Shown: one piece after another, positions 33,391 through 45,137 of the stretch
Layout of the letters: each line of letters starts with the position of its first letter
Position numbering within the stretch: position 1 is the stretch's first letter
From: Hyalella azteca
Taxonomy: Eukaryota; Arthropoda; Malacostraca; Amphipoda; Hyalellidae
Assembly (NCBI RefSeq): GCF_000764305.2
Contig: NW_025946676.1
Location: 1-64,000 of the forward strand
Length of the DNA: 64,000 nucleotides
Direction: 5' to 3'
Made by a program: the position numbers and the translations under genes
The notes under the pieces: model-generated
Told to the model about the DNA's origin: nothing
The model's input: only the letters and a program-made list of their open reading frames with translations
Databases searched by the model: none

Positions 33391-33572
33391 AATGCGCTGC
33401 TTGCTGAAGCTTTCAGCAGATAATGCGCTGCTTGCTGAAGCTTTCAGCAGATAATGCGCTGCTTGCTGAAGCTTTCAGCAGATAATGCGCTGCTTACTGA
33501 AGCTTTCAGCAGATACTGCGCTGCTTGCTGAAGCTTTCAGCAGATATTGCGCTGCTTGCTGAAACTTTCACG
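33391..33572. repeat. 31-bp minisatellite just upstream of the gene-2 promoter
   Basis: Unit TGCGCTGCTTGCTGAAGCTT then TCAGCAGATAA repeats six times, the last one diverging. It contains the palindrome CTGAAGCTTTCAG and ends about 95 bp before the TATA-like box. Confidence 0.9.
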
Positions 33573-33667
33573 AGCTTCAGAAGCCGTGAGGTTCTCTGCT
33601 GACTTCAGGGCCCACACAAAGAAGGAAGGACCGGCCACTTGCCCTGGGGAGGGGGAGGGGGAGGCCC

Positions 33668-33703
33668 TTAAAAGCGAAAGGGCTCGCGGGTCGCCGTTCA
33701 CTC
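33668..33703 (+). promoter_or_regulatory. Core promoter: TATA-like box plus initiator
   Basis: TTAAAAG at 33668-33674 is followed by the arthropod initiator-like TTCACTC at 33697-33703. If the A at 33700 is +1, the TATA-like box begins at -32, the usual spacing. The region from 33600 to 33780 is markedly GC-rich for this window and leads into the inferred first exon of gene 2. No convincing DPE was found. Confidence 0.5.
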
Positions 33704-34123
33704 GACTGCGGTTGCTCGCTGGCGTCGCCCGCGTCCTTCTCGTCGCCCCTCGACCGTCCGACCGCAGCTGCCTTCTGCAGCAGAGTATCAGGGATACCCC
33801 AGTATCAGTGATACGTTTTGTGAAGTGCCTTCATGACCGCAGTGTCCTTCTCTTAACTTTCTCTTGACTGAAGGAACGAATGTTCATTGCAAGTGAAAGG
33901 TTAGATACGAACTTCCTTTTGGAAATATCGACAATCGACTGAGACATCGAACATTATTAATGTGCGACGAATGATACGATTTGGACGAGTTTTGAAAAGT
34001 AATCAGAAAAAATCAATAATAGTGATTTAGTTTTGAGGTGTGAAGATTTCTTCTGTGAACGCCTGGGTATCTGCGCCAGTTTGGGATCCCTTTCGACCCC
34101 CTGTCAAGCAGCGACGCGTCAAC

Positions 34124-34128
34124 ATGAG
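34124..34128 (+). CDS. Gene 2, first coding exon (start codon)
   Basis: CGTCAACATGAG|GTGAGT gives an ATG in a good arthropod context, two further coding bases, and a consensus donor. These five bases leave phase 2. The G that opens the main exon at 60315 completes AGG, so the protein begins M-R-L-F-I-V-L-A-A, a textbook signal peptide that the main exon alone lacks. The inferred exon runs from about 33700 (initiator) to 34128. It carries a ~424-base 5' leader with short upstream ORFs (ATGs at about 33832, 33880 and 33959), which could dampen translation. The intron would be 26,186 bp. The link is inference: another ATG exon cannot be excluded, but no other ATGAG in the intron has a comparable donor and context. 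Confidence 0.5.
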
Positions 34129-34144
34129 GTGAGTGAAGGGCTCT

Positions 34145-34570
34145 GTGATACCCGATATGTGAGCTATAGATGCAGCGTTATATGAGCTATATATGTGCCA
34201 TTATGTGAGCTATAGATGTACCATTATGTGAGCTATAGATGTGCCATTATGTGAGCTATAGATGCAGCGTTATGTGAGCTATAGATGTTCCATTATGTGA
34301 GCTATAGATGTACCATTATGTGAGCTATAGATGCAGCGTTATGTGAGCTATAGATGTGCCATTATGTGAGCTATAGATGCAGCATTATGTGAGCTATAGA
34401 TGCACCATTATGTGAGCTATAGATGTGCCATTATATGAGCTATAGATGCAGCGTTATATGAGCTATAGATGTACCATTATGTGAGCTATAGATGCAGCGT
34501 TATGTGAGCTATAGATGTTCCATTATGTGAGCTATAGATGTTCCATTATGTGAGTTATAGATGTAAAATA
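34145..34570. repeat. 23-bp minisatellite at the start of the giant intron
   Basis: Unit GAGCTATAGATGTACCATTA then TGT, with variants GTGCC, GCAGCG and GTTCC, repeats about 18 times. It begins only ~17 bp after the donor. Confidence 0.95.
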
Positions 34571-35990
34571 TATAAACCATGCGGGCACCGATGAATAAAT
34601 TATAGATGCACATGGCAAGGCTTCGTGCAGGACTTAATGCAGAAAAGCAAGGCGAAAGAGAGAGCCAGCCGTCCTGCTCAAATTCGATAACAGTTTAAAT
34701 TAAGTTATTCTCAACTCGAATAGTTACGTCCGTAAACTATCATCTGAGGATGTTTTTGTGCTAATCAAGTGAATTATTCCTACCATTTTTCACGACTTCG
34801 ATGCTAGTGGATGATGTATAGATGTTTGCAATATTAGATACTAATTAAATTGGGTTTCAATTCAAAAGCACAACTCGAAATAAATTGGAAATTGTTGTAA
34901 ATAAGTTATCTGTTTTTTTTTGTAAATCCACCGCCTAATGAAAACTTTGATCCTTTAATCTGATAAATCGCTTTATTGGTGTACGATACGCTAGTGAACA
35001 ATTATCAAATTCAAACTAAATAAGCTCCTCAGCTGCCATGTTGATGAGAATGGGGAATCTAATTCAAACCTGTTACTTCTTTTGTCCTGGAAGACCACAA
35101 AGTTCAATATATCTGCGCTCGTGTATGTGATTTGCTCGAGTGTGTTGGGTGAAAATTTTGCAGCTGAGTGAAAAGAATATTCAGAGAGATTACGGCCCTG
35201 AAAAATGCGTGGCAAGGCAGGAGTATTACTCGAGGCCGATGACCGTATTTTTTGAGATGCATCTTGATTAGAAGTTCAAGAAGCAAGCATGTTTGTGCAC
35301 ATAAAGCATGCATTGAGTACACAAGTTAAAATATTTGTTATGTTCTTTTAATGATGACTTTTGACTAGAAATACTTTCGCTTGTAAAGGTCAAATCAGAA
35401 TGAGGTGATGGAAAAATAAGACAAGAGTTCTGAGAAAAATGCTTGCGCTCCTTTGAAAAACAATTATAAGAGTGCAATCAATTTATCAGTCATGATTTTT
35501 CGCTTCAATTGAGCCATGAGTAAATGAACGCAACTTGATGAATTACGAATAATAAATCATAAACTGATGCATCATAATAGACTGAAGGCTTGGTATCATG
35601 TTTCTTATGATCTTGGATGCAATTAAGTGAATATGGAACATTTCTCCTCCTGCGGTCGGGATAACTCTCCGGTCTGCGTTGAAGTCCTTCAACTTGATAT
35701 TCTCGAACTCTTCATTCACAAATTCTAATGGATAGAAAAAAATTATATCTTACTTCTTTAAGTAATAATGTTCATTCTTCAGAAACCACATAGTTTTTAT
35801 CGACAGAGGTTTGCGTTTAAAGCTTAAGTGCTCTTCAATGCCTTGGGTATAAACTTTACGAAATTGGGGAATTTTTACGCAGGAATCCTATGCTGATATT
35901 TTTAATTGAAATTTTTGAACTGCCTCATGTCTACTAAATTTTTGTTTACAGTTTTTCATGAATCAAAGTATTAACCAATATTGAGATATG
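34571..35990. other. Intron of gene 2, nothing recognised
   Basis: AT-rich single-copy sequence. Minus-strand open frames around 35000-35470 overlap one another and lack motifs. Confidence 0.5.
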
Positions 35991-35994
35991 GCTA

Positions 35995-36040
35995 ACGGGG
36001 AGAGAATAAGATTCATGATTTCTTATTCTCTCCCCGTTAT
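35995..36040. repeat. Perfect inverted repeat (18-bp arms)
   Basis: AACGGGGAGAGAATAAGA is followed about 10 bases later by its reverse complement TCTTATTCTCTCCCCGTT. It could form a hairpin. It could also be a small transposon relic. Confidence 0.7.
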
Positions 36041-36600
36041 TGAGAAATTATTCGCATCACTTTATGCCATATTAAAAACCTAGCTTACAACATATGGCAT
36101 AATTGAATTGATTGCTCACGCCTTATAGATTATTATATAAATTTTTCACGGCGTTGAATTTAATTTACCTACTAGTTCATTTATAAGAGTTTTCATTTTA
36201 TTTGCGATAAAAATTTGTTTCTTTACCGGTTTTGATACATAGACTGCAATGGCTTAGCTGATTACAGTGTATTTCAATGTAAGTCGCCTATATAGTGACA
36301 GGCACCTATAGTGTGAATGAGAGGCACCTATATAAAGTGACAGGCACCTATATATGTAGAATAGCTGAGGACATAGAACTAGACGGAAGAAGAATTCGCC
36401 GTAGGCGTTAACGTCAATTTCAAGTTTTCTGCAATTTAGCCGTCGCCGTTCAATAGAATCAATCTTTTTTAACACAACTGAACCAAAACTTCCTACAAAT
36501 TGAGAACAAAGCAGTTTCCTAGTCTTTACGTGGCTATATCATAGTTCTCATCAGTATTATTCTGTGTTTTTTTTTCTTGACGAGCGGCGTGTTTAATACA

Positions 36601-36807
36601 CACTGTTAGAAAAATTACCGTTAACGGTATTACCGGCGTTTCGCAGTGGCCGTTCGGCACGTGAAAAGAAACACCGTGTCGCCGTTTTTATTCTAATTTA
36701 ACACTAGAAATCCGTAAAACGTCAGATAAAAACGGCGAAACAGTTTATTTTCACGGGGCGACCGGCCACTAGAACGCCAGTGGGACCGTTTTTCTAACAA
36801 TACAGTG
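36601..36807. mobile_element. Short palindromic DNA element, ends CACTG...CAGTG
   Basis: The left side CACTGTTAGAAAAATTACCG and right side CGTTTTTCTAACAATACAGTG mirror each other. So do inner words (GCCGTTTTTAT / ATAAAAACGGC, and CACGTGAAAAGAAAC / GTTTATTTTCACG). About 207 bp, no coding capacity. I cannot name the superfamily and saw no clear target-site duplication. Confidence 0.6.
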
Positions 36808-37612
36808 TCTGCTGAGTGGCGGCTCGTGTGTCATGTAAGCTACAGTTAAATGCATAAGAGAAGCGCAACTCTATTGTAGGGCCGGGCCTGAGGAGCCTTC
36901 GCAGTGTTACATTCTTGCGCTGGGCACCTTTCCTTTCACGCTAGTGCTCCTTCACCATTAGTGTTCTAATTATTATTGGTCCTTCACCATCGATGGTTCA
37001 ACCATTACTGATCCTTCACCATCATTGTCTTAACCATTGGTTGTTTAAACATGAGTGATCTCACGATTAGTTTTCTTCACGATAAGCGGTCGAGCCATTA
37101 TAGTGACTCTGCTTTTCACTGATGTAACTAACCATTTGTGATGTTCGTCATCACGCAGCGGTCTAACGATCAGGTCTAACGATCAGTGGTCTAACATTAT
37201 TTCGTATGAACTTCCTATGACTCACATGTATGTATGACAGCCACTGAATCGTGATGAGGCAATGACAAGACTGCGCTAAGATTACGAGAAGACGTAGAGA
37301 TTTATTTCTTCTGCATCCACGGAAATCTACGCATAATATCCTCTTGATTGTCCTCACGCTGTAGAAAATCCAGTGAGATGGATTGGATATTATTTAAAGA
37401 CGTATACATGCATGAAACTTTTAATGGATTCTAGGTGGACGTAAACGAAAAACACTTCTGTGTAGTTCTTGCTATTTCTTTAGAATCCTTCATTTGGCAA
37501 GAGGATTGTAACGCTAAATAAAATTTATTTTTCCTTTCTCGTTTTAAGTATAATTTTGATCAATTCCAAGCCTTCCCTAACGATACTACTTCAGCATATA
37601 TCATATTGATGC
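36808..37612. other. Intron, with scattered CCTTCACCAT repeats
   Basis: A degenerate series of 'CCATTA-TGATCCTTCACCAT' words occupies about 36945-37200. No gene is seen. Confidence 0.4.
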
Positions 37613-38150
37613 CTGTGTACACTGTTCAGTGTTCCCGCTGCTCGCACACCCAAGCGTACACTGTTCAGTGTTCACCCTGTTCCCACACCCAAGCGTACAC
37701 TGTTCAGTGTTCCCGCTGTTCCCACACCCAAGCAAACACTGTTCAATGTTCACCCTGTTCCCACACCCAAGCGTACACTGTTCAGTGTTCCCGCTGTTCC
37801 CACACCCAAGAGTACACTGTTCAGTGTTCCCGCTATTCCCACACCCAATAGTACACTGTTCAGTGTTCCCGCTGTTCCCACACCCAAGCAAACACTGTTC
37901 AATGTTCACCCTGTTCCCACACCCAAGGGTACACTGTTCAGTGTTCCCGCTATTCCCACACCCAATAGTACACTGTTCAGTGTTCCCGCTGTTCCCACTC
38001 GCAAGCGTACACTGTTCAGTGTTCCCGCTGTTCCCACACCCAAGCGTACACTGTTCAGTGTTCCCGCTGTTCCCACACCCAAGCGTACACTGTTCAGTGT
38101 TCCCGCTGTTCCCACATCCAAGCATACACTGTTCAGTGTTCCCGCTGTTA
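37613..38150. repeat. 39-bp minisatellite (~14 units)
   Basis: Unit ACACTGTTCAGTGTTCCCGC then TGTTCCCACACCCAAGCGT. The length is 13 codons, so several frames stay open on both strands. The minus strand would repeat LGCGNSGNTEQCT. The unit begins with the palindrome ACACTGTTCAGTGT. No start context or flanking gene supports expression. Confidence 0.95.
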
Positions 38151-38200
38151 GGAATATATATGACGAGTGTGAGGGAATATATATGACGAGTGTGAGGGAA
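38148..38200. repeat. Two units of the 23-bp GACGAGTGTGAGG satellite
   Basis: GGAATATATATGACGAGTGTGAG occurs twice, identical to the large array at 46.0-46.7 kb. It is the left border of the collinear duplicated segment. Confidence 0.9.
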
Positions 38201-38633
38201 AATACACGTTTGTCAGGACCTCTTCCATCAGACCTCCTCAAGTGAAGAACTTTCAGGCAGATTGCCTGGAATTTTGGCCTGTTTCAGGGCCTGGAAATGC
38301 CTTTTTATGGCCAGTGCGCTGCGGGAAAAACGGGCAAAACTTACGATAAAGTTGACGTCTGTTTTCGATAGCAGTATTTACAGATTATTACGGATTTACG
38401 GAAAATGAAGGAGTGAATTACTGTAGATCGCAAAGGTTATACTATCAACAATAGATCATTGGTCAATAATTAACCGTATTAACGGATGTCTCCATTGAAT
38501 TTTAATGGTGCAGTTACAGCAATATGCAACAGCAATTATGATGTTATGTTCTTATTATATTATTATTTCTGATTATTTCATTTTAGAACAATATATTTCT
38601 GATATTATGATATTATTTTATAAAAGAAAAAAT

Positions 38634-39545
38634 TAGTATATTTTACTAGAATATCGTAACGAGTCTAATGGATTTAAGATTTTCAATTATTATTTTTTTT
38701 ATATTACCAGCTATATAATACAGTGTCAGAAGCCTCGACCTTCTATTTTTGCATATTGTGTTCCATTTTTACAGATGGTTTCATGAATATTGTACTTGGT
38801 GTTATAAATAATATGCATTTAAAAATTACTTTTTAAAGACAACACTTCTAAAGAATCCAGTGTCTTGGATGTTACACATGCACAATGAATTTCTAATTTT
38901 ATTTTCAAATATTACAAAAAATTATTTTCAAACATTTTTTAAGATATAAAAATTTCGTATCTTTTCAAAATTATTTATTCTGTCAACTGAGTCATGCATT
39001 GTCTTTGACTTTATGCAATTGTGCAAAATTTCAGATCGATTGGACAGGTCAAATTGTGTCATATATGGATTATAAGACTTGTAGCAGATGAAATTATTTT
39101 TAAATTTTTTTAATAGTGAAAAAAATGTTAATCCACAAAATTATTTATTCTGTCAATTTATTCATGCATTGTCTCCAACTTTACGCAAGTGTGCAAAATT
39201 TCAGATCGATTGGACAGGTAGAAGTGTGTCAAATATCTATAATAAGATTTGCAGCTGACAAAATTTATTTTAATTTTTTTAAATATTGAGAAAAATAAAA
39301 TTTTTAAAATCATTTATTGTGTCAATTGGTTCGTGCATTGTCTCCATCTTTACGCAAGAGTGCCATATTTCAGATCGATTGGATAGGTAGAAGTGTGTTA
39401 AATATCGATTATAAGATTTGCAGCAGACAGACAGACAGACCGACAGACAAACAAACATGAAGTGGTGAAAGAGAAGTGTTGTAAAATAACAGCAGTGTAA
39501 ATGTGCGAGATGTGCGAGATGTATGGACGATACACAGTTAATCGA
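38634..39545. repeat. Segmental duplicate, block R1, copy A
   Basis: This matches 46718-47475 at high identity, with several indels. It contains three internal ~170-bp units sharing TTTCAGATCGATTGGACAGG and TCATGCATTGTCTCCAACTT, and ends with a (CAGA)n-like run and GATACACAGTTAATCGAG. The internal units look like the 3' tail of a dispersed transposon family. Minus-strand open frames across it (containing CKSYNRYLTHFYLSNRSEI) are repeat-derived. Confidence 0.8.
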
Positions 39546-39580
39546 GTCTCTTATACACATCTGATGTGTATAAGAGACAG
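39546..39580. other. Adapter junction (Nextera-type), slightly truncated
   Basis: GTCTCTTATACACATCT is followed directly by GATGTGTATAAGAGACAG, with the outer two bases and one central A missing. Homology between blocks R1 A and B ends exactly here, and a single N follows at 39586. The flanks are probably not contiguous. Confidence 0.95.
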
Positions 39581-39586
39581 CGTCAN

Positions 39587-39655
39587 ACAGCAGCCACAGC
39601 AGCCACAGTGCCACGTACAGCAGCCACAGCAGCCACAGTGCCACATCACCACAGC
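39587..39655. repeat. Short CAGCAGCCACAG repeat between gap and duplicate
   Basis: Two ~35-bp copies of ACAGCAGCCACAGCAGCCAC then AGTGCCACGT follow the N. They look like a fragment of a further minisatellite. Confidence 0.7.
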
Positions 39656-39849
39656 GATCTCTGAGACCCAGGCCAAAGTTCTTAACTTGGTGGTGTGACC
39701 GACAAGACTCCCGTATTCTATTCATAAAGCTTGTAAAAAAACTAACCTTCTGGCTGCGTTTGAACATTATGACCTTTTAGAAGGTCATAATATATCGACG
39801 GCGGAGGAAAAACTCTATTTACCTAAAGCCAAGCAGTTCAAGGCTGGAA

Positions 39850-41425
39850 CTGAGCGGTCCTCTAGCGATCATTGTTCAAATGTTGCCGTGCCGTTACTCG
39901 ATCTAGCCATGCTAGTCTGGTCTAGATGTTTTTCTCTATTAAAAAATACATTATTACTCTCAAAACACATTATTACTCTCAACAATATTGTGTATTTAAG
40001 ACAGTTTAATATATTTGAGATATTCTAAAGTATTCTAGCCATTCTCCATTTATTCTGGTCCATTAAGACATATTAGAATATTTCATATATTCTAGTATTT
40101 TATTAGAATCGTCACTGTAGTCAGTATAGGTCATCGTGACAAAAATATTTGCTTCATATTCGAGAAACTTCAACAACTTATAAATCATTATGTAATATTC
40201 ACAACAGATTTTCATTTAATCCATGAGTAAACAATGGAGATGATTCATATGAGACTTCCTGAGAAAGTTGAACTGACTTTTGTGGTACATAGTATATCGA
40301 TTTTTATTGATATTAAGAGTTTCAATATATGACGTCTTGACGTGTGTGCGGCCAAAAACACGTTAATACATTGATGCTTGATAACCTTTTCACTATCACA
40401 TTATATAACGTATACAAAAACACGTTAATACATTAATGATTCTTGGTAACCTTCACTATCACATTATATAATGAATCCAAAAATCACGCTAATACATTGA
40501 TGCTTGATAACCTTCACTATCACATTATATAACGTATCTAAAAACACGTTAGGTTGAGGTCCGTGCGGCAGCGACGTGTGAACTGCGTGCGCGTGACGGA
40601 ACAGCAACAAAACAAGTCAGTTCTCGTTTTGTTTTAGGGATCGTGAAGGATTTCAAGGATAATGAATCCCGGTAGTAGGAGTGATTCGCTCAACTCTGAT
40701 CACGACTTCAATGGATAAGTCAACTTCGTTGTTTCTATGACGTCCATGGTTTTCCCTCCGACTGCATTTGTGTAGATAACAAAACATATTTTAATATAAC
40801 AAATCTAATTTAATTGTCAATTTCCACGTTATAATCTCGTCACATATGATTAGTAAGAAATATTGTTTCAAACAAATATAATTTAATTGTCAATTTTCAC
40901 CTTATAATCTCATCACATATAATTAGGAAAAAATATTATTTCAAATATATCTAACAAACACCCATATTTAGGTGCGGTCATTATAATTATCCTTCTGCGT
41001 GCTTCCTTTTTACCATAAAACCCATTCTTCATAAACAATAAACCTAAAATATTTCACTAATTTGTGGGATTTTGTGCGCGCAAAATACATTATTATTCTC
41101 ACGAATCACTTCCTGCTTCCCATGAGAAAACATGGATTGTATGGCGCTGATTTCATCCTAATTTCCTGCAACTGTAACCAACATCCAGATCATGAATTCT
41201 CGGCAGTATTTCCGCCTCATAAATGGAAACAGACAGACAAAAACATTTGCTTTGAGACCGGCGAACAAAGACACTCTTGAAGAATGTAAATGTCCTTCAA
41301 AGTGATCTTTCTTGCACGCGCGTGATCCATAGATTGTCAACGCTTTCGAAGGCAGCGAAGAATCGAGAGTGAAATTTCAGACTTTCTTCATAACGCCGCC
41401 GCCCGGTCTGGCGAGGTTTGTGTTT
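39850..41425. repeat. Segmental duplicate, block R2, copy A
   Basis: This is near-identical to 49013-51109 over most of its length. It includes a ~200-bp unit starting GAGCGGTCCTCTAGCGATCA (once here, three times in copy B) and a ~75-bp unit TGATGCTTGATAACCTTCAC + TATCACATTATATAA repeated three times. A ~850-bp end block begins GTTGAGGTCCGTGCGGCAGC and finishes GGTCTGGCGAGGTTTGTGTT. The small open frame at 41062-41280 recurs in copy B but has no known domain. Confidence 0.85.
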
Positions 41426-41998
41426 AACGTCAATACGAGTTATGGACGTCAGTACGAGTTATGGACGTCAGTACGAGTTATGGACGTCAATACGAGTCAT
41501 GGACGTCAATAAGAGTTATGAACGTCAATATGAGTTATGGACGTCAATACGAGTTATGGACGTCAATACGAGTTATGGACGTCAATATGAGTTATGGACG
41601 TCAATACGAGTTATGGACGTCAATACGAGTTATGAACGTCAATATGAGTTATGGACGTCAATATGAGTTATGGACGTCAATACGAGTTATGAACGTCAAT
41701 ACGAGTTATGGACGTCAATACGAGTTATGGACGTCAATATGAGTTATGAACGTCAATACGAGTTATGGACGTCAGTAAGAGTTATGGACGTCAATACGAG
41801 TTATGGACGTCACTACGAGTTATGGACGTCACTACGAGTTATGGACGTCACTACGAGTTATGGACGTCACTACGAGTTATGGACGTCACTACGAGTTATG
41901 GACATCACTACGAGTTATGGACGTCACTACGAGTTATGGACGTCAGTACGAGTTATGGACGACAATATGAGTTATGGACGTCACTACGAGTTATCCCT
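41426..41998. repeat. 19-bp minisatellite (~30 units)
   Basis: Unit GTTATGGACGTCAATACGA, with the CAA position changing to CAC in the last third. It starts exactly where the homology of block R2 to copy B ends. Overlapping Y/E/W/R-rich open frames are artefacts. Confidence 0.95.
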
Positions 41999-42039
41999 CT
42001 TTGGTAACAAAGGTTCTTATGATACTACGCCCAGCTGTG

Positions 42040-42190
42040 AATAATACAGAATATATACGCAGTTTTGCGTAAACAGAATATACATGCAGTTATACGTATA
42101 CAGAATATTTACGTGTTATACGTATACAGAATATTTACGGTGTTATACATAAACAGAATATTAACGGTGTTATGCGTATTCAGAATATTT
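42040..42190. repeat. ~28-bp degenerate minisatellite
   Basis: ACAGAATATTTACGGTGTTA then TACGTAT-like units repeat about five times. Confidence 0.8.
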
Positions 42191-42309
42191 TAAATGAAAA
42201 AAAAATTCAATAATATTTTATCAACTCCCTTTGACTTGCATGATCTTGTTTAGTATTCAATCCTTTCAATCTCACACCCCTGATGTTAAATGGACATAAC
42301 GCTACTAAA

Positions 42310-42436
42310 GTGCTACTCGAGCACACTATGTACATCGTTGTACGCGTTGAGCACACTATGTACACCGTTGTGCACGTTGAGCACACTATGTACACCGTAG
42401 TACACGTTGAGCACACTATGTATACCGTTGTACGCG
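42310..42436. repeat. 30-bp minisatellite
   Basis: Unit GAGCACACTATGTACACCGT then TGTGCACGTT repeats four times and stops at the single-N gap at 42437. Confidence 0.9.
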
Positions 42437-42615
42437 NTGAAGTATTTTTCTATGGAAATAGCACTATCAGTGACAAATATCTTCCTAGGAACAACTTCTC
42501 ATCATTGTTCAGTTGCACTTCCTGTTAGCGCCCTTTAAAGTTCAGCTCAGGACTACCGGAGCGTCCGGCATGCGGTGCGAAAGATCAACGATCTTACGGG
42601 CACGAGGCTAGCTTC

Positions 42616-42776
42616 CACTCAAAGAAATGAGTGTGACTTTGTCCTAATTGCGGTGCACTTTTAATTCCTAGTCTTGGTCATCCTGAACTACTTTGGCCCG
42701 GCAAAAGGCGTATCAGTGCTACGTGGGGAAAGTGTGTCACTATTACCACCATTTTAACCGTTAGTTTTATGGAGTG
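42616..42776 (+). mobile_element. MITE, CACTCAGA-type, third copy
   Basis: Left edge CACTCAAAGAAATGAGTGTG and right edge TTTTATGGAGTG. Internal words GACTTTGTCC, GGTCATCCTGAACTACTTTG, GTATCAGTGCTACGT and AAGTGTGTCACTATTA match the copies at 26.3-26.8 kb. Confidence 0.65.
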
Positions 42777-44278
42777 ATGGCTTCCACAACCTCCTCTCTA
42801 AAGCCAAAACAATCTTTTGCTTGTATATAGAATAAATAGTATATTTAATTTAAAATTCTGTTTTTCTACTTGAATATAATTCCAATGAGATAAATAATTT
42901 CATCAAAAGCTGGTGAATATTTTGACAAGAACGAATAACGAGAATAACGAAGATATGGCTAAAAAAATTCCGATGATGTATACATTGTAAATACATCATC
43001 GGCGTCGTCATAATGCGAAGTTTCTCATTTTACTGCACTGAAATAGGAAAATTAGTGATTCATCATAAGTTGAAATTTAGTGATTCATCATAAAACCAGA
43101 CACCACATACCGCCGCGTGAAATTCAAGAACAAGACAGGATACTAACTTTATGACGCACTACGAAATTTCCCAAGCAGTTTGAGAACGTAAAAAGAAACG
43201 TACGCATTTTGGCATTCAGGATGTGCGCAGAAGTGAGTGGGAGGCAGCAAGAGGTTAGCACTGAACGACCTGAAGGTGGAGAAGGAAAGAGAAGAAGGTG
43301 GCACCCGGCACATGGTCGACGTGCCACGGCCATGAGTCACCTGAGCATGGCGGCCGGGCGCTATCGAAATTTAACCTTCTCCAATTCTTCCTCTCTTTCA
43401 TTATAGGTCGAAGTAACCAACACTTGACTCAGCGTAGGCGAGACGGAAATTCCAAGCCTAAAACTTGTCAGGGTCCTTTGATGAGGGAGCATTTACAACT
43501 TGAAGTTATGAAGGGTTTTAGGTCACTGAGGACGGCCGCGTGGGGCAGTGAAGCTGAAGGGAGCTGAGCGCCCTTTCGCTTTCAGCGGCGCCTCCCTCTC
43601 TTCGCTCATCGATTGGTAGTCTTTTATTTCTTTGCATTAAATCTGTTCACTTTTTGCGAGGGTGTGCTTGAACTGGTTCGGTTGAGGCTGCAGCTGTTGA
43701 CACGCAATGCCAAAGGTTCTTCGTAAAAACAACGTTCGATGCTCGGTAGTGAGTCATATGACGCGAGCAACGTTGCAGAGAGTGCTACCATACTCTGAAA
43801 ACTCGGAATTAGATTACGGTGTGAAAAATCTTTCCTTTACTCTTTCGAACTTATTAAATCATAGTGGTGCCAGTACAATTTATTACTGTCACAATTAACA
43901 GGCATTTGTAAAATGTTCGAATGATACTTCTAAATAGACGCGAAATAGGATTAGAATTGACAAAAAATACCCTAACAAATATCAAGTTTCAGATAGTTTT
44001 ATCGTGCATTGACAGTGAGCTTATACTAGTCTGTGCCCAACATGGTATTCTTCGGTCTTTGCACTTCTAACAGTACTTCAGTATACGATATTAAATTAAT
44101 CTATCCCAAGACATGATGAAGACATGATACGGACCAGACAATAAGTCCAGCAGCTATCTCAATCAATCGTCAGTCATGGAAAGATCGGGTTCCAAAGGCC
44201 GGATCCCTTGAGAATCAAGTCACGAAAAATTTAAGAATCGGCAACAGGCCATGGGCCTATTTCTTCAGCGCCGGCACT
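42777..44278. other. Intron, no gene seen
   Basis: Overlapping frames at 43124-43567 lie in a GC-richer patch without a domain. A short duplicated GTGATTCATCATAA occurs at about 43053-43092. The last ~150 bp before the pentanucleotide run is GC-richer and might be the body of a SINE or LINE whose tail is that run. Confidence 0.4.
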
Positions 44279-44358
44279 TCTATTCTATTCTATTCTATTC
44301 TATTCTATTCTATTCTATTCTATTCTATTCTATTCTATTCTATTCTATTCTATTCTAT
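44279..44358. repeat. (TATTC)n microsatellite, 16 units
   Basis: A perfect pentanucleotide run. Confidence 0.98.
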
Positions 44359-44911
44359 TAAAGAACTAAGGGGTTAGTTATAACAAGAACTAAGAGCTAG
44401 GTCAGTAATAGCAAGAACTAGGAGGTTAGTTAGGATACATTATGAGGAAAATTAGATTTTGGTACAATCTGCAGCTGTAGACATAGCTAGGAGTCGCTAA
44501 TACAATCAATGTTTTTCGAATATATGTATTTTGTTTCCAGGAACTCGAAGGTCTGGAGTAGTTGTCACCCATTGTGTAGGTAGACTTCATAAAAACATAC
44601 ATAATGGGCCGAATATTAAAATTTAATATAGGTATCGATGACGCTAATTAAGATACTTCTATCTTTATTTATTGCTCTCAATTTATTAGTTTGCGACTTG
44701 ACTGTGGCTCAATACAAAATGGGGACAATTTGAAATATAGCAATAAAATCGCAAATTGAAATAGAATCCTTGAAATTTCTAAGTCCAAATCTGTACACAT
44801 CAGTTATTTTCGTGCATACTTGCATGTAACTTTCATCGAGCCTAATGAGAGCAAAAAATGCTCCCTTCTACGCCACATATTAATGACATGATATTAATTA
44901 TGACGTCATAA

Positions 44912-45137
44912 GCCATAAGATAAACATTTAAAGCATTGCACGTGTTATGGGTCAGGCCATAAGATAAACATTTAAAGCATTGCACGTGTTATGGCTCAGA
45001 CCATAAGATCAACATTAAAAGCATTACACGTGTTATGGCTCAGACCATAAGATCAACATTAAAAGCATTACACGTGTTATGGCTCAGGCCATAAGATCAA
45101 CATTTAAAGCATTACACGTATTATGGGTCAGGCCATA
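44912..45137. repeat. 44-bp minisatellite
   Basis: Unit GCCATAAGATAAACATTTAA, then AGCATTGCACGTGTTATGGG, then TCAG repeats five times. It contains CACGTG in each unit. Confidence 0.9.

Noticed and set aside
37601..38186. Cysteine-rich 13-residue repeat on the minus strand (LGCGNSGNTEQCT) and an equally long plus-strand frame
   Set aside because: The unit is 39 bp, so several frames stay open on both strands. There is no signal peptide or exon evidence.
39279..39767. Minus-strand 162-codon frame containing SYTHQMCIRDS
   Set aside because: Part of this peptide is a translation of the sequencing adapter, and the frame crosses an N and repeats.
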